Below are positions 1 through 11,078 of a stretch of 64,000 nt of DNA, in pieces. Position 1 is the first letter of the stretch. Every line of letters begins with the position of its first letter. The stretch comes from Lunularia cruciata. Its lineage: Eukaryota; Streptophyta; Marchantiopsida; Lunulariales; Lunulariaceae. Under the pieces are notes generated by a model that had not been told where the DNA came from, searched no databases, and saw only the letters and a list, made by a program, of their open reading frames with translations. Location of the stretch: contig OX419761.1 of assembly GCA_948567375.1 (NCBI GenBank), forward strand, positions 15,812,501 through 15,876,500, in the 5' to 3' direction. A program made the translations under genes and the position numbers.

Positions 1-1
1 A

Positions 2-760
2 CAGTGTGATCATTTAAGCCATATGCCAGACGTGAGCTCTTTAGGACAAGTAATTACACTCGAAAGTCTCGCGATAGTTGAGTGCAAAGCTCTTCAGAAC
101 TTACCCGAATCTATTGGAAACATCGCAGCTCTGGAGAGATTAGTTATAAAAGGATGTATATCGCTCGAGAATATACCTGACTCTTTAGGACAACTCGCAC
201 ATCTTACCCGCTTACATATTGAAGGGTGTGTAGGTGTGAAGACCATACCTGACTCTCTGAGGCAGCTCCATGATCTAGAATATTTGTATGCGGACTCATA
301 TTTGGTCATGTCCGTCGCACCACTCAGATCTCTTAAAAGAATAACAGTGGCAGGTGAGTACTCTGAGGATCTTTTGGGGGCTCTTCAATTGGCACAATTT
401 CCAGCGCTGAATGAGCTGAGGCTACTACGGTGTGATTATCTCATGCATTTACCTGACTTGCTACGGTCAACCAGCTTGAATGATCTGTTCATAGGAGATG
501 TTCTGTTCATGGATCCTCATTATCTGGATGATGATTTTGGGTCAAATGAATCTACTGGACGAGCACAAAATGCACGAAAGAAACTCGGGCCACGGCAGTA
601 TCTGGAAATTCACGACGATGAGCTTCGACGACAATCTACATATTTTCCAGTGTCTATGGAACAGCTGATGTCCTTGAAGTATGTTCATGTTACTGGCCAG
701 ACGTCTTTACGCGTACTCGAATCTCTTTGGAGATTGCAGTCTAAGATAATTACCTGTTGA
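2..760 (+). CDS. NLR-3, C-terminal end of the leucine-rich repeat domain (partial, 5' end outside window)
   Basis: The reading frame is open from base 2 to a TGA at 758-760. It encodes plant-type LRRs of about 24 residues built on the pattern LP-S-GQL-L--L-I--C--L, for example ENIPDSLGQLAHL. The protein sequence is nearly the same as the end of NLR-2 (51,841-52,583), so this is the last part of a third NLR gene of the same family. LRRs of NLRs sense effectors or hold the receptor off, normally in the cytoplasm or nucleus. Against NLR-2 the stop codon has changed (TAG to TCT), which adds a six-residue tail, SKIITC. No break is visible here, but whether the whole gene is intact cannot be told. 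Confidence 0.8.
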   Translation, partial: QCDHLSHMPDVSSLGQVITLESLAIVECKALQNLPESIGNIAALERLVIKGCISLENIPDSLGQLAHLTRLHIEGCVGVKTIPDSLRQLHDLEYLYADSYLVMSVAPLRSLKRITVAGEYSEDLLGALQLAQFPALNELRLLRCDYLMHLPDLLRSTSLNDLFIGDVLFMDPHYLDDDFGSNESTGRAQNARKKLGPRQYLEIHDDELRRQSTYFPVSMEQLMSLKYVHVTGQTSLRVLESLWRLQSKIITC

Positions 761-2440
761 AATAGCTTTCGAGAAATTCTTCATGTCTCGAACCTACTCA
801 CCGTGAAACATCCTTCCTTTGTATTCCATGTGTGGCAGCTCACTTCATTTGGAGCACTGTCGCTAGACTTCTGACAACCTCTTGAGAATCTTTTCTCGTT
901 CTGATGCTTAATGCTGGGCATATGGATCTCTCACGTGCAATTTACTCACCAGATAATGACAATTTCTGAATATGAAGGCAAGTTAGCGAAATGATTTCTA
1001 GAATCTTTACCGGCAGAATGAGTACCCGTAGTAAGTTTATTTGGTGTATGATACCCAAGAGACGCAGGTGCTCATGGCCGTTGAATTCAAATATCCTTCA
1101 GTTCTTAAAGGGATGCTGCTGCTCTAGAGACTCTTCTAGACGAATAACAGATGTGCACTCACATCTTACTGAGTGATAATAGTGACAAGGATTTGTCTTG
1201 CATATTAGTTCGCGGTGATTTCTAGGTAAGTTTATATTCCCAGTTTTTCGGTGATGCAAGTTGTCTTTAGAGCTTGAGCTTGGGTCATGTTCGCGACTTA
1301 TATAGATTGGAATTTCTCCGATCACTCAAATAGACTTGATGATTGAAACTGACTTCAACTCTCAGGCAATCTAGGATTAAGATAACCACTGTGATACACA
1401 ATGTTGACATGGAAAAAAACTGGAATTGCTCAACTTGTGAACATCAAGAATTGTCACCAAGCTTGAAGAGAAACTAAACGACAGATCTCAGAGGTACTCA
1501 GATGGCTAAAGTGCTCTTACAGCTCTCCAAACTCTTGCACGTTTGTATGAGTAGAGTAATCAACCTCCGCATGTCCTGAACTTTTAGGATAGTTTCTTCA
1601 GAGCACTACATCTTACTGAGGGACCTCAGCCCCGAAGCTTTACGAGAACTGCTCTGTTTAACGGGTCAAGCAGGGAGGGTCAAAGATTTAAACCAAACGG
1701 TCGGCCAGGTGCAATGTTGTGAGAAAATTGAGCTTTTTGGAGTAATAATTATGATTGTGGGCCATGCTTTGAATGCCTTGCATCCACTTAACGTGAAATG
1801 ATACAGTTGAATGTGTGGATCGGAGGCCTTCTAGATCTTTCTCTCACGTCCGCCTCAACGTGCTCCAAGGTCTCTGTGTGTCTTCCTTCCGAACATATGA
1901 TAGTGTTCCGAAAGGGAGGGACCCCAGGTGGGATCAAGGAGAACAGCATTCCACCGAAGAATGATCTGGGAGTAGGTATGTAGGTTGAACAAATCAGATG
2001 CCGACATTTGTTTTAATTCCTTTTCGAGACATTGCTTAGACTCTCATATTATCCGGGTTTGAGTATACGAATTTGATGAGATCTCTAGTTATTAATTCAA
2101 TCCATTTAGTTGTTCATGACAACAGGTACCAGAACTCGGAGCATTGGATTTCATAAACATATAATTTGAAATTGTAGCTTCTAATACCCCGTTCACTATG
2201 TCCAGTCTTGTCCAGTCTTACGTGGGTATAGAACAATGCTAACTAACGGGTTCCATATTCATCACTCAGTATATGAAATTTACTAGCTTTACTGTACAGA
2301 GTGAAACAGACAAGATTGTCCGCATTGGCTTATTGCAGACAGGTCCTGTTGTTTGAAGTGCAGAACTGGGATTTCCTTCCCGACAAATTGTTATTTGTAG
2401 CTGAGAAATGGAGATGCATACTACATATACAACAATGTCT
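761..2440 (+). other. 3' flank of NLR-3, duplicated downstream of NLR-2
   Basis: This non-coding stretch matches 52,590-53,950 and 54,755-55,100 closely and in the same order, for example the block around 1,390-1,560 against 53,180-53,380. It is part of the segmental duplication that carries the NLR gene. In the other copy a short open frame at 53,111-53,377 can be read. Here the same frame is broken by a stop and a one-base deletion, so I do not call a gene. The stretch lacks an insert of about 800 bp present in the other copy, with the junction near 2,120. Confidence 0.7.
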
Positions 2441-2499
2441 AAAGCAACAGCTAGCTAGGTACCTGTCTACAGAGGACCTCTCTACAGGCAGTTGGGTGT

Positions 2500-2815
2500 G
2501 GCGATGCTGTTGCAACAGAATTAGATTCGCGTGTACTCAACTCATATTTTGAAATTCTCTATTGATGCCCTGTTCGATGATTTGTCCATCTTTCATCACA
2601 GGAATTACATCGGCATGACGAATGGTACTGAGCCTGTAAGCTACCAGTGTTGTGCCATTGGAGCTTATTGTGTCCAGTGCTTCCTGTATCAACCTCTTGA
2701 ACTCAGCATTCAAAGCTCTGTTGGCCTCATCCAACAGCATGATCTCTGGGATTTTCATTACAGCTCTGCCAATATCCAGTCCCTAGAAGCTGGCCAATTG
2801 TAAAGCAACGAAAGG
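2500..2815 (-). pseudogene. ABC transporter (ABCB/MDR-type) nucleotide-binding domain, C-terminal fragment
   Basis: Read on the minus strand from about 2,790 to 2,537, the frame gives a degraded end of an ABC ATPase domain. It has the Walker B region (EIMLLDEANRALNAE, where the family has LLDEATSALD), the D-loop, a switch region (LVAYRLSTIRHADVI, where the family has AHRLSTI) and the closing VMKDGQIIEQG. The LSGGQ signature upstream is no longer recognisable. Only about 70 codons remain, with no transmembrane domain. A sister fragment lies at 55,105-55,440, so the fragment was there before the NLR flank was duplicated. It runs antisense to the receptor genes. It is a relic and not a working transporter. 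Confidence 0.8.
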
Positions 2816-3235
2816 GAACTCGCATCCAGCCAAAATCGCTTCAGAATTTCCCAGTACGCCATAATACGATTCAAGTATGTTCAAAGGTAACAGACTCATC
2901 GAAGGTTCGCCAGGCTGTGCACATGCCTGCTCCGCTGGGGAGCAGACCTTTCCTCGTTACTTCATGATTCATCTCTGACTCGTTTGAAAGTATTCTTCGT
3001 TTCAACCAGGAATGCTTCCCTCGAATGGCTCCTGGTTGACGAGTCCTAACATTTGGGCTCTGAGTCATTTTATTTCTAGAGACGTGAGTTCCGACCAGGC
3101 ATTGCTTCGCTTGCAATCTGGTTCCAGATGTTCGAAATCTTCAACATTCTGGCTTTCTCTGAAAAAACAGGTATAGCTGACACGGTCTTTGTTCAGTTCT
3201 ATTTTTGAATCTAAGTTCTATGGAGCCGCGGAAGG
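2816..3235 (+). other. Right end of the duplicated NLR flank
   Basis: This matches 55,430-55,940 in the same order, for example the stretch around 2,930-3,000 with the words gcatgc/gctccgctgggg and tcgtttgaaagt. Homology to unit III fades at about 3,235. I see no gene. Confidence 0.6.
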
Positions 3236-5020
3236 TACTCCCATCTAGCGAACACTTATATATCCATATCCGTTTCACGTTTGCCTTGGCACTCATGAGT
3301 TTTCGAGCAGAAACTCGGGACGAGGAGTATTGATAATTGTTCAGCTACTTCGGCACTGAGTGAGGCACTGATGAAGTCGTTGGTGTTATCGTGGAGGTTT
3401 ACTATGGCCGCCTTCCCTCAGTTGTTTCGCGTATCCGGACTCCAATGTCCATAGCGCTGGGTGTGATATACTTTATCCTGTCCTCTTACACTTCGCTCTA
3501 GTTACACTCTTACCTTTCTACCCATTTCTGCAACCATATCCTTCGCCAAATGCCCACCAAATCCACACATTCCTCTCCTATTTCACTCCCTAGTCTTTTC
3601 CCTTCGTTCTCTGACTGCTTCCTGCCTCGCTCTCTACCGCTTCCTGTGTTCCTCCCCCACTCCATCACACGGTCTTCATCTTTATCTACCGCACTGTATC
3701 CTGGTGGGCTCTTACAGCAAGTTTCCTATTCCCCTCGAGTCATCCACGCACTGCATCCTGGCGGGCTCTTACAGCACATAGCACGTTTCCTATGCCTTTT
3801 GCTTTCGGTTGCATTGCTGCTCTCTACTTCATTGTTTTTTACTGGTGAACTCTTACATCAAGCTTTGTAACCCACGCTCACGTTGGCCTTGCTACTCTCG
3901 ATTTCACGTTCTTTATTGTCCATTGGCAGTAAGGTATTCTCAATTTCTTGCACTTATGCCTTTGCTGCAGGTTACTTTTTTGCACTTATGCTTTTGAAGC
4001 AGGTTATTTGCGATGCATTTTACATTCAAGCTTTAATACTACTCTAGCACATGTTGTTTATAGAATATGTGCACTTGTGCCCTTCATGAGTTCTGGATAA
4101 CTCGTTCCCAGAATGGCTTCTGCTCTCATTTACCAATATATCCGTTTCACATATCGATACCCAGTCCTCGGATGCTTTGCTCGCCTTCCCTTCTTCTCTG
4201 AGCGATTTCTACTTCCAGTGCTCTGTCTCATACACCTTCCCCATTTTCGGTTCCTGACTCAGCTCTTCCTTGGCCCGCGGTATGTACAGACTATTACTTG
4301 TCTCTTGACACCAGTTTATCTCCATCCTTTTCAGCTGGATGTTTCTTCCTGATGTATTTATTTCTCTACTTATGTGGGAGGTCGGTATCTGCTTCTTTGA
4401 AGGCTGCATATTTGAGGCTGCATATCAAATATGCGTGTTGCTATCTAATGGGTTCCACGTGACAGTTACTTTGCCTTTCATTCCATGATGTTTCTTCTCT
4501 ATATATGCCTTTCATTCCATGATGTGTCTTCTCTATATATGCTGGTGGTGTTTTAGTATGTTTGTTTCGATTATGCAGGTTACTTTCGATGCATTTTGGA
4601 TTTCATATTACTCTAGCATTGCGTTACTTTCGATGCATTTTGGATTTCATATTACTCTAGCATTGCGTGTAGCTTACCTTCGGTGGATTTTACCCTCAGG
4701 ATTTAATACTACTACCGTTGCTTATCATGTGCATATTGTTTATTGATCTGATCATTTACAGTTCATCAGTTCTGGATAACCTGGTCCTAGAATGGCTCTG
4801 TTTTCATATCTCTATATACTGTCCATTGGCAATCCCATATTCTCAATTTGTTGCACTTATGCCTTTGTTACAAAATTTTTTTAATGTATTTTACATTAAA
4901 ATTTTAATATTACTCTAGTATTGTGATTCAAGTTCATATTTTTTATTATTATTCATATTATTTATTATTCTGTTTCATATTCAAATTCAAATTATCATTA
5001 TTCTGCTCTCTCCCTATCAC
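3236..5020. other. Unassigned pyrimidine-rich intergenic stretch with small tandem duplications
   Basis: The + strand is rich in C and T, which opens several short frames with no recognisable domain. I judge them non-coding. Two recent-looking tandem duplications are visible: a 34-bp unit at 4,472-4,539 with one mismatch, and a 44-bp unit at 4,579-4,666 with no mismatch seen. A looser duplication of about 70 bp lies near 3,697-3,790. The end (4,900-4,990) is AT-rich. Confidence 0.5.
4579..4666 (+). repeat. 44-bp perfect tandem duplication
   Basis: The 44-bp unit beginning gttactttcgatgc occurs twice head to tail (4,579-4,622 and 4,623-4,666) without a difference that I can see. Because 44 is not a multiple of three it shifts any frame through it, which argues against coding. 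Confidence 0.85.
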
Positions 5021-5029
5021 AAGAATACT

Positions 5030-5960
5030 AACATTGTGCAATTCTAAGCCACCACCGAACTAATGTCCACAACTTTCTCACTGATTTCGGTGTGCATGTG
5101 TCCTTTGCATAAAACAGCGCGTTGGAAATAAATCAACGTTAGTGGCTATTGAGAGGCTTACTCTAGTTGACATTTCAAAGATCAAGGATAATTAACTACA
5201 AGGATCAGACATTTTGAAACCATAATTTCAACTAACTTAAAGTACAATCACCTTAAATGAGGAATAGACAAGTAGATACCTCAAAGCTAATTGATATGTA
5301 AATCTCAGTCACGTTGACTCCAACCAGCTTTATAGATAGACTTTTTCTAAGAAGTGAGTAAAGTCTATGCACATGATGGGCTACTTACGATTCCAGGAAC
5401 AGATAGAGAAAAAGCGAAGCTAACGTGATCACATACAAAGCTACAGTTTTGTAATGGGAAAATTAAAACTCACCTCGCCTTTTCTGTTCATCCACCTCAC
5501 CCTTCTATTATAACACTTTCGGCCAATCAGATTTGTTAATTGTGTGTAATTGGTTGTTACCCTTGTTGTTCATGGTCATAAGATTCCTTTCACATCATGT
5601 TTTAGCATTGTAATCAAACTCATAGCAGAGCGAGAGTAGTTTCATTGGTTTATTTACACCCTGTGTAGTACCATAGAGGGGGTCAGGTGGATGAGCAGGA
5701 TAGGTGAAATGGGTTACTATTCTCTCTTGTGATTCAAAGCCACAAAAGATTTATGTTCAACAGCCTCCGAAGACTAGTTAGTGTTTCCACTTGTTTTCGA
5801 TTACTTTTATGACCAGAAGAGCACACCTGTGAAACAGTACTATTCTCCTCGGCCGGCAATAGCTAATTTCTTGGTGTGAACACAGAAGGAACTCGTAAGG
5901 TTATTTACTATTGGAGATTAACACCTTCTTAATTTTATTCTTGTTTGGCTTGATATGGTA
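5030..5960 (+). repeat. Dispersed repeat family R1, copy a (interrupted by a MITE)
   Basis: This stretch is shared with 16,620-17,352, 20,051-21,130, 22,960-24,060 (all +) and 43,990-42,870 (-). Landmarks in order are aagcagcgcgt-gaaatat, tagttgacat, aaagtacaatcacct, ccaaccagctttatagatag, agctaacgtgatcacatac, gctacagttttgta, caacagcctccgaagactag, gagcacacctg and cggccggcaat. No protein is encoded. The family looks like a non-autonomous element of roughly 1-1.5 kb. Its class is unknown. Confidence 0.7.
5455..5730 (+). mobile_element. MITE-like element M1, copy 1, inserted in R1-a
   Basis: Compared with R1 copies lacking it (20,600 and 23,835), about 275 bp are inserted just after gctacagttttgta. 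The ends form imperfect terminal inverted repeats: the left end has CTGTTCATCCACCTCACCC, and the right end read backwards has CTGCTCATCCACCTGACCC. R1 sequence resumes at cttgtgattcaaag. A short target duplication resembling ttgt(a/g) is possible. There is no ORF. A second copy lies at the same place in the inverted R1 copy at 42,978-43,240. Confidence 0.65.
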
Positions 5961-5990
5961 ATCTCATCTCCTTATTGTATCCAAATCTCA

Positions 5991-6092
5991 CCGGTTGTAC
6001 ATGGACTATTATTATCGATGGATTAGCCGGTCAGCTGTACTCCGGTTGTACATAGACTGTTGTACTATTGATGGAATAGTCGGTCATCTGTA
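5991..6092 (+). repeat. 51-bp tandem duplication
   Basis: Two units begin ccggttgtacat (5,991 and 6,042) and end gtcagctgtact / gtcatctgtact, with several mismatches. It is non-coding. Confidence 0.7.
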
Positions 6093-7299
6093 CTGCGGAC
6101 ACAATTTAAATTGAATGAATATTATATATCTGAGATTATGTGCTAAAATTAAGCTAGTTTTGCCTTGTAATACCGAGTAAATGGGGCTCACTACATAAGA
6201 GGGGAGGCTCTGCTTTTTCACCCCGCCATGCTTGCTTCTTACTTTGGGCAGAGGGTTTTTGTCACCGTACAGAAATCAAAGGCCACGAGCCTTCATTGGG
6301 CGGGCATCAATAGTGGTTGTTTTTGTTCCGTAGACAACTCTCCCCTTGCATTTACCAAACATACACTTGGCAAATTTCTATTACACGGGAGTTATAAATT
6401 CATATTTTCCTCATTTTATGTATTTTTAGAGTTTCTAGGGTTGGTTACTCTTCGGAGTGTCTTGTTCTTTATGTCTGTGTGCCCCTTTTTGCAGTCTTCA
6501 CCTCTTCTTTTATATTTGTGCTTCTTTGTGCACTCGTATTCCAGGTTACTTTTCTTTTATATTTGTGCTTTTTTGTGTGCTTAAATTCCATGTTTACTTT
6601 TCGATGGGGTATTTTATTGAGCCTGTTAGCCTCTACTTTACCGGTGCAAATAACTTTGCAATTTCTGTGTATCCTTAAAAGATGGACTTTAAAAGGAACG
6701 CTCGCATGGACAGTAATTTTAGGACCTGTTGTATCGACGGAATGGCATCCATCAATCGACTGAAAAACATCACCAGCTTTTCACCTAGTTTGCACGTTTA
6801 CATAATCCATAAACGCCCACTAGTATTAACCCCATGAATGATGCACATGGCAAAAAAATCCTGTCATCGTCACCTTCCCCACCCTTTGTCCTTGTCCCCA
6901 ACAAGGCAATTACTTGACCCTTACTACATTGCGCACGAAATCAGCATTTCTTCGTTCGCAAATCAATCCATTTCCGCATGTTTATAATAAACTTAGCTAC
7001 ATTTTCTTTGATATATAATTATATTATGCTAGAATCCCATGTTGGACTACTGGCGTCTTCAGATCCATATGTTATGCTATTTACTAAAGATAAAAACGTA
7101 ATACATTTAAACAAGTTAAGTCTCAAATCAAAGTGCTGTAGAAAATTGGATTTACACGTAATAACTTATTCCTTCTTCAAGTTGCATAAGCGTCGGAAAG
7201 ATATAAACCTGAACTCATAAAGTATATAACTTTTGCACAACTGTGTGGTTGGATTTTCCCTATTGGATTGTGTCCAGCATTTAATGAATGACTTTTATT
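6093..7299. other. Intergenic stretch without a recognised gene
   Basis: Only short frames with biased, low-complexity translations (Phe/Leu/Cys-rich on the + strand at 6,228-6,760) are present. A small internal duplication of ttttatatttgtgctt occurs around 6,510-6,580. I recognise nothing. Confidence 0.45.
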
Positions 7300-8560
7300 C
7301 TAATACCTCATAGGAAGCCAAAAGACATTGTGCTGTGCTACCCTTCCTGAACTTACATGCCTAATCTACCTCCTTTGTCACCTCCGTTCTCTTCCCCCCA
7401 TCCGGTCTTTTTTTCTCAATGTGCTTACTACATACCTGTACAGTGGTTTGCTTATGTTAAAGTCTAGTGTATTCGTTTTGTGCTGTTTGATTTAGGGGTG
7501 CAAATTACCAGTAGATTCTTGTATTGCTCCCCCTTTTCTTGTGCGTCCCATTTGTTCCTCTCGTTCCTCAGTTTCTCATCTATGTCAAGTGCTCCTGTCC
7601 CCTTCGCTTCTTCCAGATGTTGAGCTCCGAGTAGTTATGGATGTTTTTGGCTGGGAATTCAGCGTTTAAGCTTGCTTCTCGCGTTCTTCTTCTTTCTTTT
7701 ACCCTCTGGCCAACCATGTTTTAGCATTATTTGCACTAATATCGAGGTCTTGGCCCCCCGTCTCATTAGTAAAGAGTACTTTAGGAAAAATGTTATTAAA
7801 CATTTTAAATCTACTCTAGCCGCTCTATTGATCTTCACCGCTATAAAGTTCTTGCGCTGCGTCCTCTTCACAAGGAAAGTTCAAAAGAACAAGTTCTGAA
7901 TGTCTTAAATGTACTGTCTAGAAATCTCTAGGGATTCTTTGGGTGGTTTATGTTGGAGCTGTTTCCCAGATGCCAGGTACTATAGGCGCAGAGTGCAAGT
8001 CCGCCCACAAAGCATTAAGCATTTGCAAATCATCGGAGACACACAAATTGAGACACATTAAGCATTTCCAAATCATCGGTAATGAAGAAAGTTCCTAATG
8101 TAGTGTGATAAAGGAAGACCTTCAGCTGACTAAATCCTAAATGTGGTCAAATCATAAGTATGAACGTTTGTAATCGACGGGGGCACAAATCGAATTCTTC
8201 TTCAATTAACTGTCAATAATCGGCTTTCTCGAAATTATATCATTAAATTTTATATCTGCTTTAAACACAATTCACCTTCATTGTAGGGTGTAAAGTATCA
8301 AAGCACTGAACAGACCACTTATAAAGTTGTTTCATATTTGCATTTCCCTCTCATTTCAAGTGATCTCCGATCAGATTAGACATTATTACAAGTCTATCTC
8401 AAGTGAGAAAATTTGTGGAGAATGTTTGCTATACATGCATGTAGCTTTTTTCGTTGTTTTATATGAATCTTGCTATGCTTTGATGAAATTTTTAAACTTG
8501 TACATTACATTGAACAGGCAGTTGTTGGTATATCCTCTATTTTAAAGTTATGTTTAGATT
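7300..8560 (+). repeat. Dispersed repeat family R3, copy a
   Basis: Three copies are seen: here, 21,540-22,560 and 56,780-58,400. Landmarks are ccccttcgcttctt, gagctccgagtagtta, ctctggcca, gcgcagagtgcaagtccgcc (7,987-8,006; also near 21,935), aatcatcggtaatgaaga, gaccttc-gctgac and taaagtatcaaagcac. It lies in the same relative place, between the NLR flank and the RLP, in units I and III. That suggests it was carried by the segmental duplication, while the copy near 22 kb is separate. It is non-coding. Confidence 0.65.
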
Positions 8561-8569
8561 TGTATTTCT

Positions 8570-9330
8570 AAAATTTTTCCCATGGTTGATAAATATATAT
8601 CCATTAGTTATAAAGATGTCAACCAACACCTTATTCAAAGATTTGTTAGATTGATATTGGTTATGAAAGTATAATCAATTTATATATAAAATATTATTGT
8701 TACGAGTGTAAAATTTTATTTTTATTAATAAAAAATTAATAATTTTTTTAGCAAATAAAATAATACAAAATTGAATATTTTGAAAATTAAAATTAAAATA
8801 AAATAAAGTAATTTAAATTTTACGTTTAAGTCAGAGTATGTATAATATAAAATTATATTAATTTTTGTATTTTATAAAATAATATAATGATAAATATTAT
8901 ATTTTCATTAGTATTATTTATGAAAGAAATAAAATTTTTGTTTTTGTTTTATCAAATTAGAAATTAAAATAATAATTTATTTTTTATATAAAATAATATA
9001 AAAATAATTTATTTGAAAATAAACTAAAAAATATAGAAATTTTAATTTTTTATTTAAATTTATTAATTTAAAATAAAATTAATTTAAACCAAAAAAAATT
9101 TTAAAACGATATAAAATATTATTAAAAATTAAAAACTTTATAAATAATTTTAATATATATATTTATAAATTACCTATTATAAATATTGATATATTATATT
9201 AATTATTTAAAAATTAAAATTCACAAAAAATATATAATATAAAATAAATTTCTTTAATAAAAAATATTTTATATTTATCATTTAAATATTTTATAATAAA
9301 AAAGATATCTATATATATATTCGCATATCT
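8570..9330. other. Extremely AT-rich block
   Basis: About 750 bp consist almost only of A and T, in short runs such as aaattaaaattaaaataaaa and ttataaataattttaatata. C and G are rare. The edges are sharp: ordinary sequence stops near 8,570 and resumes at 9,322 with ttcgcatatctta. No frame, no repeat unit and no telomere motif is visible. It could be a decayed element, a matrix-attachment-like region or inserted AT-rich DNA. Confidence 0.85.
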
Positions 9331-9724
9331 TAAACTTTGGAACGATCAAACCAATCCTCCTCTATTGTTCATCCATTAGTGGAGGACATCTGTTTATAAA
9401 GTGACAGTTGGGGGAGCATACGATGGAGAAGAATTTCGCGTCAAAAGTACAGGGATCTACGACTCATCCGTTTGTAGAGTGAACAGCGGAGCACACGATG
9501 AAAGAAAGAGAATTCAAGTAACAGGAACAAGGGCTACGTCGTATGTGAGTTTCTACTTGGAAACAGGAGGGGCAGCTACGACGGATACTTCCGGGAAGCA
9601 CACGATGGAAGGATCATAAGAACAAGGGTCACGTCGTTTGTGAGTTTCTGCTCGGAAAGATTGCAACTAACGCGATCGAACAAAGTGTGCAATTTGATTA
9701 TTCTCAGGGTCTAAAATTAATATT
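9331..9724. other. Short intergenic stretch
   Basis: Purine-rich sequence with a loosely repeated word (tcgtatgtgagtttctacttggaaaca at 9,540 and tcgtttgtgagtttctgctcggaaaga at 9,634, about 95 bp apart). No recognisable gene. Confidence 0.4.
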
Positions 9725-10400
9725 CTATGATTACTTGTAGCATATGTCGAGTCTATGGTATATGGCTCGATAGCTCGAAACTCAAATGTGGCTCAACTCC
9801 AGTCGAAGCTGCTCCAAATTCCAACATCACTTGAAATCCGCGAGCATTGGGCTCAAGATTAGAACTAAACAGATAGACCACAGCAAAGATTCAAACCACA
9901 TTTCTACCATTCTGCATTGGCTATTATATAGCATTCATTTCCCTAGGAGGATTGAGGATCTCGTGGTCCTCCACACAGTCGCCGACGAGGGAGATTGCAT
10001 AATTCCGTGCAGAAACCTGTAATCTCGATCTCTACTTCAATTTCTCTCGGAGAGTGCAGGACCTCATGATCGTCCACGCAGACGCCGACGAGCGAGTTCG
10101 CAGATTTCCGCACAGACTCCTGTAATCTCGATCCTTCATTCAATTTCTCTCGGAGGGTGCAAGACCTCATGGTCGTCCATGCAGTCACGACGAGCAAGAT
10201 CGCAGATTCCCGCAGACTCCTGTAATCTCGATCTTTCATTCAATTTCTCTCCGAGGGTGCAAGAGCTCATGGTCCCCCCCACAGTCAGCCGACGAGAGAA
10301 ATTGCAGATTTCCACAGACTCCTGTAATTTCAATCTTTCACTTGCTCTGGAATACCTTCTAAAGGACAAGTCGACTGCTTAGAGGCGTTCTTCCATTTGC
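9725..10400 (+). repeat. Dispersed repeat family R2, copy a
   Basis: This is shared with 14,690-15,400, 39,250-39,700 and 43,985-44,300. Landmarks are gcatatgtcgagtctatgg, tccaacatcacttgaaatc, aacagatagaccacagcaaagat, ccacatttctaccattctgca and the closing ctgtaatctcgatctt. It follows RLP-A and RLP-B at similar distances in the other copies. It is non-coding. Confidence 0.65.
9945..10345 (+). repeat. About 102-bp minisatellite, four copies, inside R2
   Basis: The word cctgtaat-tc-atc recurs at 10,016, 10,119, 10,219 and 10,321, giving periods of 103, 100 and 102 bp. Each unit also contains a ctc-tggt-c-cc-c-cagtc block and a gccgacgag block. Other R2 copies hold only one or two units (for example 39,490-39,580), so the array expanded here. 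Open frames on both strands are a by-product of the period and are not evidence of a gene. Confidence 0.85.
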
Positions 10401-10439
10401 AGAACTTTTCGGTAGCTACCTCTACTTCTGGAGCATTTT

Positions 10440-10515
10440 GCTGAAACCGACGTTATTGAAATGAGAGTTATCTTCCTCAATGCACCTGAGAGCCGAGCAA
10501 GGCCAGTCGAAACTA
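10440..10515 (+). other. Isolated fragment resembling a hydrolase-type beta strand (E-RVIF)
   Basis: One frame reads EMRVIFLNAPESRARPV. The same small block is found upstream of NLR-1 (31,386-31,440, reading EVRVIFFDGPENRARQV) and upstream of NLR-2 (about 45,139-45,193). It resembles the first strand of the hydrolase domain itself (MEVIFFHG), so it may be a relic of a duplicated exon. It is too short to call a gene. Confidence 0.45.
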
Positions 10516-11078
10516 ATATAGAAAAAGAAATCCTCGAAAGTCCATCAACATGAGATTCAGTAGCTATACTATAGAGTTTGCTTCTAGAATATATTTAATT
10601 GAACCGATTGAATCTGTTGTAATATATGATCTTATCATCTCAGGAATTCAAGTTCCTGGAACTTGGCTGCGAAGTGTCCACTACTACTGTAACTGTAAAT
10701 CGATTTCAAGTCTTACTCAAAGTTGATGCGTGCCGCTTTCTACGGGTCAGTACAGCCATTCTGCTTGCACAATCCCATAAGCACTGTCGACATTCTATTC
10801 CCTGAGACATGAATATTGTTCTTCAGGGGAGTTTAACCCAATAATACAATATGAAGTCAACCTCCACAGTTAATGCATCATACGGCAGATGCTGCTCTCA
10901 TCCATAGCTTCATATAGAGGAGTTTAAGTTTAGTATATCAATCAATCTGCAACCAATCTCCTCGGAATAAGTTCCAAATCGCTGACGCTGCACTCATCGA
11001 TCGCCTTGAACGGATACGCCGACAGTGCAGGTGGATCTCATAGATATCAATTCTTTCTTCTCGAATTCTTAAGGTAAC
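10516..11078. other. Upstream region of RLP-A
   Basis: I see no gene or repeat that I recognise. The RLP-B and RLP-C upstream regions are not obviously shared here, so RLP-A has either diverged far or lost its first exon. Confidence 0.4.

Noticed and set aside
3550-3997. Ser/Leu/Pro-rich open frames of about 106 and 62 codons
   Set aside because: The strand is pyrimidine-rich, which opens frames by composition alone. There is an internal duplication but no domain and no homologue.
9943-10382. Overlapping frames on both strands in the minisatellite
   Set aside because: The 102-bp period (a multiple of three) keeps accidental frames open; the translation is only the repeated unit.
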